Source of the DNA: Watersipora subatra | Taxonomy: Eukaryota > Bryozoa > Gymnolaemata > Cheilostomatida > Watersiporidae | NCBI RefSeq assembly: GCF_963576615.1 | Contig: NC_088714.1 | Coordinates: 41,572,072-41,636,071, forward strand | DNA: 64,000 nucleotides | Direction: 5' to 3' | In this document: positions 13,915 through 25,100 of the stretch, one piece after another | Layout: each line of letters begins with the position of its first letter | Numbering within the stretch: position 1 is the first letter of the stretch | Program-made: the position numbers and the translations under genes | Notes under the pieces: generated by a model | Told to the model about the DNA's origin: nothing | Seen by the model: only the letters and a program-made list of their open reading frames with translations | The model's database searches: none

Positions 13915-16900
13915 AAAACATATATGCGTGCATATATAACTATATACCGGTATTCATATATAAAAATGCGTACATAAGCATATCTATATTTATAAATATA
14001 TAAATGTGTGCATGTATGCGTATATATTGTATATATGCATATAAAAATATGTATATATACGTGTAAACATAAGCATATATATTTATATATGTATATATAC
14101 ACATATGTGTGTATGTATATATGTTTATATATGCGGGTATATGTGTATATACGAGTACACATATTTTTAATTGTACACGTATATAACAGTGCATATATAT
14201 TAAATAATATGTCTATATATATAATTATATATATTATACTTATATATATAGGAGTACATATATATATAAAATTATGTATATGTGTATATATATAAACAAA
14301 ATATATATGCATGCATATGTATATATATGCGTAAATATGTATATATATATATATACGGAAAATATGCATATTTATATATGCGTATATATGTATAAGTGTG
14401 TATGTATGGGTAAATATGCATATTTGTGTATGGATGGGTGTATATGCATATTTGTATAATAATGTATATCATATGTAGCCTTATATCTTATGTTACACTC
14501 TCTGTGCAAATTAAAACTTCAGCGCAATACAAATTGAAATAGTGTTTGACAACCTGTAACAGGCAGCTGATTATAATAGGTCTATGTGATAGATTGCAAG
14601 CGTTTATCCCTTCATATATTTTTATAACAGGTGGCCACACTTTGGGTCGTGTGAACACATTTGATGGTGACACATGGGATGCAACTCCTGATATATTTGA
14701 CAACGACTACTACAAACAGCTGATCAATGCAGGCAATCAGTGGATGCGTGCCAATCGCACTTCTGTGTGAGTTTTAACTTCTGTTAAACTTATCAAAACA
14801 AGAAGAATGTGTTTTAAGTTCATTCCTGTGTTATTGTTATTATTATTGTTGTTACAACTGTTATACATTTTACGGCAGGGTTATACCTAGCAGAACTGCT
14901 CTCTATTATTAGTTAAAGATGTACACAAATTTTTAGTATATTTTATCAGAAAGTATCGGTATTTTTCTTTCATTTGCGATTGTTTCCCATACTTGAGGTG
15001 ATCTGACTGCCAAGATGTTTCAAGATTAAAATCAACAAAGCTTCGTTGTAATTAGAACGCCCAGAGGAAAATTATGTGGGGAATGCTGTCACTAGTTATT
15101 ATAATTACAATAGTTGATATCGGCTATTGCAACGTGGCAACATTACGGGGCTCTATTATGCCCAGCCCCTTTGCAACTATAAAAGTCATAATCCCACTTT
15201 TGCTTGATCTGAGCATTTTAACTTTTAACCGCGATAGTTTTATCGATTTTAATCTTGAAACATCCTGGCTGTCAGATCACCTCAAACATTAAAGACAATC
15301 GCAAACGAAAGGATTATACTGATACTTTCTGATAAAATTTACTAAAATTTTGTGAAAGTTCATTTTTAAAAGCTAAAAAGTATGTTCTTTAATTCTGAAT
15401 ATTTTCGTAGAATCTAATAGCACTGATCTCTATATTATCTCAACTTCAAGTAGATAAAACAGATGTCTGTAACATATACTTCCTACTAGTTGAATTTATA
15501 TAGTATAACTTGCTTTCACAGCCATCAATTGGTCAGTCGTAAATCCTAACTCTTTGTACTTTTCCCTTTTGCCATTTCTTTTCCTCTGCGACTAGGACTA
15601 CCTTTGTTTCTTCATTCACTAATATTAGGTTAGGTCTTTTTTCCTCAACCACTTTATCTGTTTGTATGTTGAAGTCTTGACTTTTTCTCACAATGTCTAT
15701 TCTCACGCAATAAGTACACCATTTCTCTGCGTGTGTTAGTCAATATCTACATAAACGTTTACTGCTGCAGCGAATTTAGAGTGTCTGTGTTTAAATTCAG
15801 TTTGTGTTATCTTACTGCACTCACTGATCATATTCTTCACTCTCTCATCTTTTTTGCATAATTGACACGCTGCTATGGCACTTATTATTTGTGCTAACAG
15901 TGCATGTAACCTATTTACTTTATATAGTAGTAGAGATACCACTAACTGGCTTGCATGTACAATTATTAATTGTTATAATAATACAGCATCAGAAGGTGGT
16001 CACTGGTGCCACTGAATATCAGTTCAGTATTTAATGCTGAATTGACTCCCCAATCAATGATAAGATAAGCTCTTCAGGTTTTAAAGCAAAAGAAGGTAGC
16101 ATAAACCGAAAATACGAAAACCCAGAGAGACGTAGATTATTCTAAAGAGGCAAGAGTTGCAGGAGCTTAACTAAATTGACCAATCCAAGATGCCAACCTG
16201 TCAAACAAGATGCCAACCTGTCAAACAGCAATATGATGAATCAAATTAATGTAAATACACTGTTTATGGAGAGCAGCTGAGAAGGTAGATTTCAGCAGGC
16301 GATTCTCTTACACCCATCGTATGGAAAACCTCTCCAGCCCTAAAGCCTAGTTCCTATATCGATTTAAAGAACCTGGCGGTAATCTTACGCAGCAAAACGT
16401 GTGTGACGCTAGGCGTGGCTGGCTTCTGTTCACATAAAGCTGCATCGCTAATAACCGCAAAAAAATAATCGCTCGCCATGCCATTTCGATAATGCTGACC
16501 TTCACCTGTATAGTGCACAATGGGAAGCATTTGCCTGCGGCTTTTCGCGAAATCTAAACAGTGCTAAACTCTTATGTTGACTGCCGGCAACTATCGGCAG
16601 TACTCGGCGATACCCGTCACGTAGGTTCACATTTCATCGCTGATAGCCTGCGGTGCTGTCGCCGGTGCTTTGCGGCATATATGGGAATCAGGCTTAAGGT
16701 CCTTGGTGCTGATCAGCACTTTCGAGCACACCAGCCAGTTTGGCTGTGATTCAATGTGAAATCGTTACTACAATAAGAGCCAGATGGTAGCCAAGAATGC
16801 GACCATCTGCGCCACTCGACTGCTTTTCTGCATCACTAACAATAATTGTGCAGAACTTATTACACATGATGATCTCTCACGGTGCACGAGACTGCTAGCG

Positions 16901-19900
16901 TACTAGTAATAATAATTATTAATACCATTATAGTTATGTTTACCAGAGCAAAATGCTGTGAATCTCTCAGTATGTCAACACAGAAATACTGTAGTACATT
17001 TATGTTAATATATAAACTTGTAATACAATGATAATATAAAATCATTTGAAAAACTTAACTATAATTATTTGTAGCCCAGAGCTAAACGAAAGCTGGACAA
17101 ACAAAGATGGACACTTCCTCATGTTAGGATCTGATATTGCTCTCCTATCTAATATTACGTACCTCGAGGAGTGCAATCCGGACCCACTCAGGCCAGAATG
17201 TCCCAAAGAACCAACTAGAGATTTGGTAGGTTTACTAGGGCGCTGACTCCTGCTATTCGCTACAAAGGATCTTGACTCATGAACTGATAAAATTAAAAAC
17301 TCAAAAAAATGTTATCAGTAAAGGTAACAAGGCTATCAATTGGCGTTGCTGCTTGTGCAACAGAACGTCAAGTAACCAAAGGCTAATATGTGTCCAGAAA
17401 TACTAACACATTCATAAACTAAAAATGGACCTCTTGCTGCTGGTAAAATGAGTTCAACAGACTAAATATAGCTATTTCAGGTTACACCTCGGGATTAAGA
17501 ATACCGATTGGATATATACAGGAAAATCTAATGCATATTATTGTGACTCAGTCAATTTATCAATTTCTTTGCTTTTGTGACAGGTCGAAGCATTTGCGAA
17601 TGACAATATCCTGTTCTTGAGAAGCTTTGTCGAGGCGTACAAATTGGTAATCAACAAGTCACCATACAGACTTCGAGACGTGATTGAAGACACACCATTT
17701 GGTCCGAGGTGGGAGAGACCAGGCACCCTTCCTACTTTTGCACCTACCACCACTACACCCACCACGACTACCCCTAAACCAATCGTGAGGGGAACCGCGG
17801 TGCAGCCAGCTGGTAAGACTGCCTGATAAAACGGAAGTTATGTTTTCATGATGGAATCTTGCACTACTTTTGGTGCTGTGGACAAAGTCTATCAGGCTAT
17901 AAAACTCTGCATAAATTTCTGCGCAAATAATAAAAAAGGAAAAAAATTTAAAAGACCTAATGACAAAAGTAAAATACTAAATAATCCATGGAATTTACGT
18001 TTATTGTAGATGCTCCATTTAAAGGCGCAAAGTTCTGTGACTTTAATGAAGATGCTTTATGTGCATTTATGGAGCAAATGACGAATGACAATCTTGATGT
18101 AGAAATTGTCTCTGGATACCAGAGCCCCTATGGACCAGAGGCTGCCTATCGTGGTGATTATTCTTTTCTTTAGTGTAATAAGTGTTCATGATACAATAAT
18201 TGTTTCTTATACATATTGCTAGCTACTGATATCTTTACTACTATATAAAGTAACTCACACGCACTGTTAGTAGGTGATATCTTTACTACTATATAAAGTG
18301 AGTAACTCACATGTACTGTTAGTAGGTGATAACTTTACTACTATATAAAGTGAGTAACTTACATGTACTGTTAGTAGGTGATATCTTTACTACTATATAA
18401 AGTGAGTAACTTACATGTACTGTGAGTTAGTAATGTATTTACTACTAAATCAAGAAAGTATCGTATGTTCTTTTCACTTGTAGTAAGCTAACTCTATTTT
18501 TAGGAAGGTACTACATAATCTCACGGGGCAATGTTAGAAACGCCCGACGGCGAGCTTGGATCCGAATTTTACCCTTTCAAGGTAAGGCTTTTATATATTT
18601 ATTTTTTGCCTCCAGCCTCAGCGCCTCGCAGTATAGTAACTGTGTTTTTTATGCATGAATTCTACCATATAGATGAATTTTTATGAAACTACCCGGAAAA
18701 ACACAAATGTGTGATGAGCAAATAAAATACGATATTACATGCTGCTAAAGCCTGTGTTATTAACTAGCATAACGAGTACCTGAAATTCAGTGACTACTGA
18801 CAACTTTAAAACTAATCTATATGAACAACTCTGAATGGGCAATCTGAATGAACAATGAACAAAATGAACATCCTCCTTGAAATCTACAAACAGGAAGCAG
18901 CATATCTGACAATACGTAAGGGCATGCCATTACTTTGTCTTTCAGTGAATTTGTTCTGTTTCCAGTGAAACTGCACAACTTGTGATTCAGATATCCTATG
19001 CAAGACTAATGCAATTATAGTTACAAATCTTTTTGATGAAGGGAGTTCACCACAAAACCGAAATCTTTCAAATTGCTCTGAACACAATAAAGTTATGCAG
19101 CTATAGAGCTAACAAGAGTAAATATCCAAAACTTCATAGAGGAGAAAACCCCTAGCAGCAGTCTTGAAATACGTACTCTTTTATGTTATCTCACATAGTT
19201 CCATTTTTTATTATTTGCGGTAAATTTTATTATTACATAAGTCCATGCATACCGTAAGTCCTTATGCTCAAGCCGCGCGGCTTGTCATTGGGCACGGTCT
19301 CTGGTTCAAGGTCATAGGCCGCGACTAAAGCCAAGTTTTTAAAACTTACGTGGGGCTCAGGGCGGCTTCTCGATAAATGCGGTCTCTGCTCAGTTTCGAG
19401 CTATAACCATAGAATCGCAGTCATGATACACTTTTATGTACGGGGTTTTGGCGACCTACACATTTATTTTCAAGGTCATGCTTATGGAATACTTCAGACT
19501 AAAGAAAAATTTATCGCTCATGTTTAACTCACCGCAGTCATAGGTTATTAACACCTTTTCATTCTTGACCGGCATCTTTTCATAAACATGAAGCCCTCTA
19601 ACAGCGCAATAAAAGTCTAGCTGAGACATGACAAGTAAGTTCTTGATGCAAGGGTTTAGGAGTTTTAATTCGAACTTGGAAGTAAAAGAAAATTCTTTTC
19701 ACGTGTACTGATGTAGCCTGTCTTCTTATTCAAGAGGACGGTGGTATAGCGAAACCCGTCTCAACACTCTCGCTCCCGAAGGGGTCAAGGATGACAAAAC
19801 CGCAGTCATCAGCCGCGGTCTGTTGGCATATGCGGCTTGTTGGAGGATTATTTTTTCTTTCGTGAGTCATCTGTTTTTGAGCACAAGCCGTGCGGCTTGA

Positions 19901-20580
19901 GCATGAGGACTTACGGTAACTACCAAGATTGATACATGGCATGATATGGCAACGATTGCAGGTATCAGCGGCTGCCTTCATCTATTTCGATATCAGACCG
20001 GGGCAAACCCTGGCAGGCTTACCGTCTATCAGGCGTATGGAGCTCTTTACCCAGGTAATGAAATTCTTTCAACGGATGTTGCAAACTCAACTACAGAATG
20101 GGTCCATGAGCAATACGGACTGCGTCAAGATACGGTCCAACCAAATCTCCTTCATGAGGTCTGTGCTACACCTGCTTGTTTTTACAATCTCTTCACCGCA
20201 TTGGAGCTTTCACCAAGTATAACAACACATATCAACTATATTAATATAAACTTAACTATGCATTGCTGTGGATATATCTAACATCCATTCAAGCTAGTTC
20301 ATAAAAGTATAAAATCATTTGGCCTTACCTAGCATCATATTTTCCTTTATTTTAAGCATTCACAATCACGCGACGATATGTCAATTTTTTCTCTCGTTGT
20401 TCTAGTAGCTTGTTGACGTTTCATCAATTAAAACCTTCTTTATTGTTGTTATAGTCTTTGCTAGTAACAGTTGTAGACAAGTTTTTATCTTGGTTACAGC
20501 TAATCATAGAATTTGAGATGGGAGACAGCGGCATCATTGCTATTGATGACATCATATTTGATGACAGACAAGACTGCTAG
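3417..20580 (+). CDS. secreted plant-type heme peroxidase with C-terminal MAM domain, gene A
   Basis: Twelve exons: 3417-3440, 5483-5747, 9022-9249, 10124-10252, 10592-10759, 14631-14766, 17075-17225, 17584-17812, 18010-18153, 18504-18581, 19962-20158, 20500-20580. They total 1830 nt with continuous phase, giving 609 residues. Exon 1 supplies MRKTSPLK, which joins VLVLLAVVVTVLAQ in exon 2 to form a signal peptide; exon 2 has no ATG of its own at the start. A basic, Thr-rich linker follows (to about residue 96). The peroxidase domain spans about 110-385: distal Arg148 and His152 in RLSFHDC, ADFWALAG at 196-203, proximal His274 in GGHTLGR, Trp287 and Asp337 (SDIALLSN). After a TTTTPTTTTP linker comes a MAM domain (about 445-609) with four cysteines, ending AIDDIIFDDRQDC. 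The protein should use H2O2 to oxidise an unknown substrate outside the cell, and MAM implies adhesion or matrix contact (inference). The intron 5 donor is GTTAGT where copy B has GTAAGT; the exon 11 donor (GTCTGT) is the least certain junction. An ATTAAA at 20851 is a possible poly(A) signal. Confidence 0.92.
3615..4518 (+). mobile_element. decayed hAT-type element in intron 1 of gene A
   Basis: The ends are inverted relatives: AAGGGTCAGCAACC on the left, and GGTTGCAGACCCCTG on the right (reverse complement CAGGGGTCTGCAACC). Flanks ATTTAAAG and GTTTAAAG are an imperfect 8-bp target duplication. Copy B has the empty site (TTTGTTTAAAGTATA near 22350). Near 4047-4120 the plus strand reads RHFQSKRTAFAKKYPKGVE, resembling the BED-finger end of hAT/ZBED-type transposases, but frames are broken. 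It is a dead copy inserted after the duplication. Confidence 0.85.
6170..7650. mobile_element. TA-flanked DNA transposon in intron 2 of gene A (pogo/mariner-like ends)
   Basis: The element begins CCGTAAAACCTCTAATTGAA and ends with its inverted copy, flanked by TA on both sides. Copy B carries the clean empty site (GATTAGCTTGATC near 24230), so insertion followed the duplication. The subterminal sequence repeats the CCTCTAATTGA/GCCAC theme several times in both orientations. No intact transposase frame is seen. A diverged relative lies at 36978-37792. TA target site and CYGTAAAACCTC ends suggest a Tc1/mariner/pogo group member; that class call is inference. Confidence 0.85.
7800..8850 (+). repeat. 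49-bp minisatellite in intron 2 of gene A
   Basis: About 20 copies of a 49-bp unit containing TTTTTTTATCTGCGTACCAA and GAGTGATCAAATTAGCC. The matching intron of gene B (24385-24590) holds only about four diverged units, so the array expanded in copy A or contracted in B. Open frames across it (7826-8050, 8314-8541) are products of the repeat. A poly-C run at about 7721-7732 lies just upstream. Confidence 0.95.
10790..10938. repeat. TA-rich microsatellite
   Basis: Imperfect TATATA/TGTATA tract in intron 5 of gene A. The element at 10939-13859 is inserted into it, and the tract resumes at 13862. Confidence 0.85.
10939..13859. mobile_element. 2.9-kb TA-flanked DNA transposon in intron 5 of gene A
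   Basis: It has perfect 22-bp terminal inverted repeats beginning CAGTGCACCCTCAGGATACG, flanked by TA. The ends and target site fit the pogo/Tigger side of the Tc1/mariner group. On the minus strand around 13140-13260 a frame reads DDLKEFEAMHK followed by an acidic stretch, resembling the C-terminal tail of Tigger-like transposases; this is weak evidence. A second element is nested at 12061-12842. An internally deleted relative lies at 42321-42874. The element is absent from gene B. Confidence 0.85.
12061..12842. mobile_element. nested pogo/Tigger-like MITE
   Basis: Ends are CAGTGAAACATGGATAACTC and its near-inverted copy (GAGTTATCCATGTTTGACTG), flanked by TA. Subterminal GATAACTCGAAC-type motifs repeat several times. 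The centre holds a further inverted repeat around 12460-12550 (GATCGTTG... and CAACGATCAA, with CTTTTCTTTTGAGC facing its complement). No coding frame is supported. It sits inside the larger element 10939-13859, so it is the younger of the two. Confidence 0.85.
13862..14470. repeat. long TA/TG microsatellite tract
   Basis: About 600 bp of TATATA, TGTATA and TATGCA words, the right-hand continuation of the tract interrupted by the element at 10939. Open frames on both strands here are simple-sequence artefacts rich in Ile, Tyr and His. Confidence 0.93.
14910..15376. mobile_element. MITE family 1, copy 2 (intron 6 of gene A)
   Basis: Inverted terminal regions of about 120 bp face each other (CTTGAGGTGATCTGACTGCC on the left, the inverse of GGCTGTCAGATCACCTCAAA on the right). 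The orthologous copy in gene B is at 28018-28490, so this insertion predates the duplication. The 72-residue open frame 15074-15292 lies inside the element and is not a gene. Confidence 0.88.
15530..15885 (-). pseudogene. LINE-like reverse-transcriptase ORF remnant, C-terminal end (copy A)
   Basis: The minus strand encodes a zinc-knuckle-like CQLCKKDERVKNMISECSK followed by TQTEFKHRHSKFA, and further on a VVE-RPNL segment. This is the usual order at the C-terminus of a widespread animal non-LTR retrotransposon protein family. Frameshifts and stops interrupt it. The same remnant lies in gene B at 28600-28995, so the fragment was present before the duplication. Confidence 0.75.
16344..16694. 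mobile_element. MITE with TAA target duplication (PIF/Harbinger-like)
   Basis: Ends AGCCTAGTTCCTATAT and (inverted) AGCCTGATTCCCATATAT are flanked on both sides by TAA, a 3-bp target duplication typical of PIF/Harbinger elements. It is 351 bp long with a GC-richer interior. Gene B keeps only the right-end remnant (GGGAACCAAGCTTAAGGTCC near 29016-29035), so the insertion predates the duplication and B suffered a deletion. The open frame 16561-16749 is inside and not supported. Confidence 0.75.
16795..16910 (-). mobile_element. tRNA-related SINE, partial (copy A)
   Basis: Read on the minus strand it starts CTAGCAGTCTCGTGCACCGT and continues into a tRNA-like part (GTCGAGTGGCGCAGATGGTC). The copy in gene B (29105-29325) is fuller. 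Other family members are at 35832-36055 (-) and 51285-51505 (+). Confidence 0.7.
18228..18430 (+). repeat. 52-bp minisatellite in MAM intron of gene A (about 4 units)
   Basis: The unit contains GATATCTTTACTACTATATA and AAGTGAGTAACTTACATGTA. It lies in intron 9, between the first two MAM exons. Gene B carries about 16 units at the same place. Confidence 0.95.
19252..19916. mobile_element. 665-bp TA-flanked MITE in intron 10 of gene A
   Basis: Terminal inverted repeats of about 33 bp begin CCGTAAGTCCTTATGCTCAA and contain a GCCGCGCGGC-type palindrome. Both sides are flanked by TA. Gene B lacks the element at the matching place (near 33018-33030). The interior is GC-richer than the surrounding intron. 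The frame 19730-19981 (-) crosses the right end and is not a gene. Confidence 0.85.
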
Positions 20581-21598
20581 GTGTCAGCCTATCGCTTTAA
20601 AACGTGACAGCTTACTTAACCACGCAATCGGAATATATTCTTATACGGAGGAAAGCAAATATCAGGTGACACAGGTGTAAAGTAGAGATCACTGCTATTG
20701 ACCCTACTTGTGCAATGGTGAAGGTTTGGAATACACGCATATCTGGTGTCAAGTTTGAAATGATATACAAAAATCATCCAATCAGTCATATGTTTTAATT
20801 ATTATTTTCAATAATATTATTATAATTATTACATATAAAGAGAATATTTTATTAAAGCTGATAAAAACTTACCTACATGAATGCATTATTATGATAACAA
20901 TATATATACCATGGCAGCAAAAAAAAGTAAGTCAGTTACATCCTATCTTTTTCAAGTAATGTGTTATCAGAATTAAAATATACAAAGTTACAAATTATAC
21001 TAAAGCGTATGTAAAGAACATGTACATAAGATATCAGATACATTGAGCTTTACAATTGCCAGCAACTGGTAATTTGTATATACATGTAACAATCATCTAC
21101 CTATAGCTTTTAATAGAATTGAACTAAAATAGGCAATATGAAGTTCTAGGTATGCCTATAAGCTACCTCAATGCGTGCCTAGCTTTCACTCCAGGCTCAT
21201 AAGAAAAGTAAAAAATTTCTCAAAGAATAACAGCAGTAACCTTGCAATTAGTTAGCCTAAAAGTCATTTTGATTTGTTTAATTATAGAAGAAAGGAAAGC
21301 GCAGTAATTAGAACACGGATTCAATAACAGTAGAGTGTACATAGTACTAAGTGCTCGACGTACTTACATATGCAAATTATGTTTCACTACTGTGTCTATA
21401 AAAACATAGTCTGAGAGGACAGCCTTGAAACAGGTCAATATGATCACCTTGAAGCTATCCTTATAGACTGACATAGCAGACTATAAATATTTACATAGAT
21501 TGACTATAACTGTTCTGTGAGTGACCGCAGGTTACTAACAGCAGCATAGACAAAAGGTGCCAGGCCAGACACAAAGGTAATTCTAGAGTACATAAGGC
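20581..21598. other. 3' flank of gene A, no gene seen
   Basis: About 1 kb closely matching the 3' flank of gene B (33686-34701). It should contain the 3' untranslated region, with ATTAAA at 20851-20856 as a candidate poly(A) signal. The two copies stay alignable to the MSK exon with only small indels, so this intergenic DNA is original to the duplicated block. Confidence 0.6.
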
Positions 21599-21771
21599 CT
21601 AGTGCCTCACTTTTAGTGGAGGAGGAGATAACTCTTCCACATACTTTTTCCGTGTTGTGCTATTAACCAAACATGAACTGATGCTGTCATCAATGGTTGG
21701 CGTCAAGTCATCAGCATCTGACGCGAACAACAGAGTGCAGCTTATTTAAAGGCCTCACAATAGCATGAAGT
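21599..21771 (-). pseudogene. orphan copy of the last MSK exon
   Basis: This 173-bp stretch has the same length and layout as the functional last exon of the MSK-type kinase at 34702-34874. The acceptor region (TTGATTTTACAG) and the end of the frame are recognisable. Two in-frame stops (TGA, then TAA) appear within the first dozen codons, and the final KVKR is changed to KVRH. No other MSK exon accompanies it. It was copied with the peroxidase block and then decayed. Confidence 0.9.
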
Positions 21772-22170
21772 CTGTAAAATCAACAGAACGGACTTTGCTG
21801 AATTGACTAGGTACAAATTGAAAATAACTTCACATTATTCTCACAATCTAGTCATTTATTTATGTTTTTTACAACAGGTTCTGGTATGAAACTCTATAAG
21901 GTTTCAAAACCTATTAAAACAAAGCCTTACATTGGTTAAACTTTTAGCATCTTAAAAGATTAATTGTAGCGGATTTAGCTGAAAACAATGAGGTGCTAAC
22001 CTCAAGTCAATGACGCCATGGAGTTCCATCATTCCAGTTGCTAAGCAACGATAATTTCTGTTAGTGTCCTCAACCACGTATCGTCTGTTCATTTCTCACA
22101 TTAGTGTCTCTTAGTCTGGTTTTAGCTCTGCACATACTGATTCAAACACTGCTCGAGGTAATTGTGTGCA

Positions 22171-25100
22171 ATGAGGAACACGTCCATGCTTAAGGTAAGT
22201 CTCAAATGTTTAGTAAAACTGACTGGTTTTCTTTTGCTCTCATCATCTATTTAAGGAGTCTTAGTAATGCGGTGGCTCTGATTCTAAAAGGAAGCTAAAA
22301 TTTCGGACCATCAAAGTCGAAACTCTACCTGAATCTATGGATAATCTAAGGTTCATTTGTTTAAAGTATACCATTCTATTCACTAAATTCCGGCTTATCT
22401 AAGAAATAAAAGCTGCTGTAGTGATTACTCTGACGAAGGCGCTTTTGCGGAAATAGCCAAGTTTGTTTGTCATTTTTATTTTAAGCTTTTGTTTCATAAA
22501 ATATTTTTATTCTGTTGTAATATTCATGGGAAAAATTCTTGATACACAGCCGACCCTTCTATAGTTGGACTATAGATAGGGTAGGCTGATATGAGGCAGA
22601 TCAGCAGCTGGTTACCATGACATCTCAACCCAAATTATAAACTTGGTGACATTTCCTTCGCAACTGGTAACTTGACAATTTATTAAGCATTTCTCCGGAA
22701 TGTTTTAAATGCAGATGAGTGAACGCATCATTATCTGTGCGACTCATTAAAAAGAAAAACTAGTTAAAACTTGTTATTTATTATGTGTCTAGGTAAACAA
22801 GGATGTTGGGTAGATAGAAAAACGACATGCATATTGCGTAAGCAACACATATTGCTGAAGGCAGCAGATGGAATCAAGACTCGCTACAACAACTTAGCTC
22901 TTATTAATTTCTCTGTCTGTTTGTACGTTCGTCTGGTTGGATGAGAAAAAGCTTACTTCGTACAGGATTTTAATTCCCAGCATCAAGGTTTATAGACCAG
23001 TAGTTTAACCCCTAGCCCAATATACCAACTCTTGACATTTTAGTATAATTGTGCAGATTCTGATTCTCGGCACAAAACAGGCACACCTGAGGCTCCCTTA
23101 CAGTATACTAGACTGCCAGGGTACTAGTACTAGTTCAAGACCCATCTTGTCAGCCCTCACCATAGTTGTCAACCCACATCTATGTCTGTCCATATACTGT
23201 TTGCTCAGCCAAATCTGCTTCAGAACAAACACGCAAATAAAAGCTAGTGTTTCTATTTAGTTAGATCCATACTATAGAGGACATACAGTATAGTATTAGT
23301 ACAGACAAGTTATAATTCTTATTTGATTTTAGTAAAAACCCACCTCTTTCTCGAAAAGTTTAGAGAACTTGCAAATGATTTGTGGGTGAATCTCTATATG
23401 TTTTAAAGTGACATCGTCTAAGTCAAAATTGAGAGCCAATAAAACCTCCGACTAAAAATAGAATGTTGAGCCTTAATGATTGCTTCTGATCCTTGTCAAT
23501 GTTTTGGCGCCGCACACTGTGCTACTTGTACTGTTTGTTTATGTACAGGTATTGGTACTGCTAGCTGTAGTTGTCACAGTTTTGGCACAGCAAAATGGCG
23601 GAAGCGCTTCCACAAGGAGCCCGTCAACTAGCACTGGTTCTCTTGTGTCCACACCCGCATCCAGCCCTCGACGAGGCAGGCGAAATCAGTTTCGATCACG
23701 ACAGAACAGACTGCGAAAAAAGATTAGAACTAACAGACGTCGACCTACTACTGAAGCATTGAATACAACAACTACCACTACTACTCCTGGCCCAACGACC
23801 ACCCACATGGATGGTAAGGCTTCGAGCTGGTCAATAATAGCTTAAAATCTGTAGATGTGCAAAGCCGAATACAGTGTAATACTCCACACTAATAGTAGAC
23901 ACAGCTTTCTAGATCTCAAGCTGAAAACATGAAAACTTACAACATTAAATAGCTGTTAATCTTATATCAATTAACCATAAGTAGCTAGACTAGGTATATC
24001 CAACTCTGAAGCCTGAGAACCAAGCCATGGTCTTTAGCTGTTCAGTATCGGAAAAGATTTTGAGCACAGAAAGCATTCCGTGAAATATTCTCCCGAGTGA
24101 GTACGTTGTAAGCCTTAATGATTACTTTCTTTTTGGTAATCATAACAAGGCTGACCTTGACTGGACTAGCCATAGTAAGTAGTGACTCAGCTGGGTTTCT
24201 AATGTTTTATTACATTAAGTTGGGAGATTAGCTTGATCTTTCCAGGAGCTCACTAGTTAACGCGCATCTCAACTGGTAGTACCAACTCTTGTGGTTTGTT
24301 CACCCACCGGATACCAATACTTAGCGTGTCTTTAGTGTGGCTTACTTAAATCTCTTACATAAATCCTAAATTTCGTCAAATTGACCCTACTCATTGTTTT
24401 TTATCCGCATACCAACAGAGCGATCAAAATAGCCACACCCATTATTGTCTCTCTGTGTACCAATAGAGTGTTCAAAATAGCCCTACTCATTGCTTTCTAT
24501 TTATGTAGCAATAGAGTCATCAAAATAATCTTACCTATCGTTTTCTATGTGTGTATTAATAGAGTGATCAAAATAGCCTTTACTTATTGCTTCTTATAAA
24601 AAAGACAAACACTAAACCCTCTGATATGACTTACTAACACATGCTTGTTTTGTCTTTAACAATTCTTCAACTGGTTTATGAGCAAGCAAAATATTTACAT
24701 GAAAATTATCCTGCAGATCACATAAACTTTTGCAATTTATGAAGAAATGAGCAGGTTGCAGTTTTTCATGCATTCATTGAGGCAGTTTTATGGTGATTGG
24801 TTAACAGAGGGCGTGACGACAGCGACCACCAAAGATGGTATTATTCTCAGAGAGCCTTTGACCCGATCTCAAGTGAATCGAGCTCAGGTGGCCATCAGGA
24901 AGCTAGTAGATGATCACCGAACAGCCGCCGGTCACCATCCTTTCAACGCTGGGATATTAAGGTTGTCCTTCCACGATTGTGTAGGCCTGCTAGGCTGTGA
25001 TGGATGCATTAACCACAACAACAGGGCCAACTCTGGTAGGTAAAGTGCAGTAAAGAGCTCACGTAGCTGCACCTCACTTTTCCTATTCTACAGACAAACT

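Larger units (their letters stand above)
3074..21830 (+). repeat. tandem segmental duplication, unit A
   Basis: Unit A starts at about 3074, where sequence matching 21835 onward begins (TTATTCTCACAATC in both). It ends at about 21830, just after a copy of the last MSK exon. It contains peroxidase gene A and the orphan MSK pseudo-exon. It is about 18.8 kb against 13.1 kb for unit B. Most of the excess is transposons at 3615-4518, 6170-7650, 10939-13859 and 19252-19916, plus a larger intron 2 minisatellite. Confidence 0.93.

Noticed and set aside
13830-14472. Several overlapping frames rich in Ile, Tyr and His on both strands
   Set aside because: They are translations of a TA/TG microsatellite.
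15074-15292. 72-codon hydrophobic frame, repeated at 28189-28407
   Set aside because: It is the interior of MITE family 1; a third copy of the element at 2540-2993 does not keep the frame.
21599-21771. Functional alternative 3' exon for MSK
   Set aside because: It has two in-frame stops near its start, and the nearer intact exon at 34702-34874 completes the phase chain.
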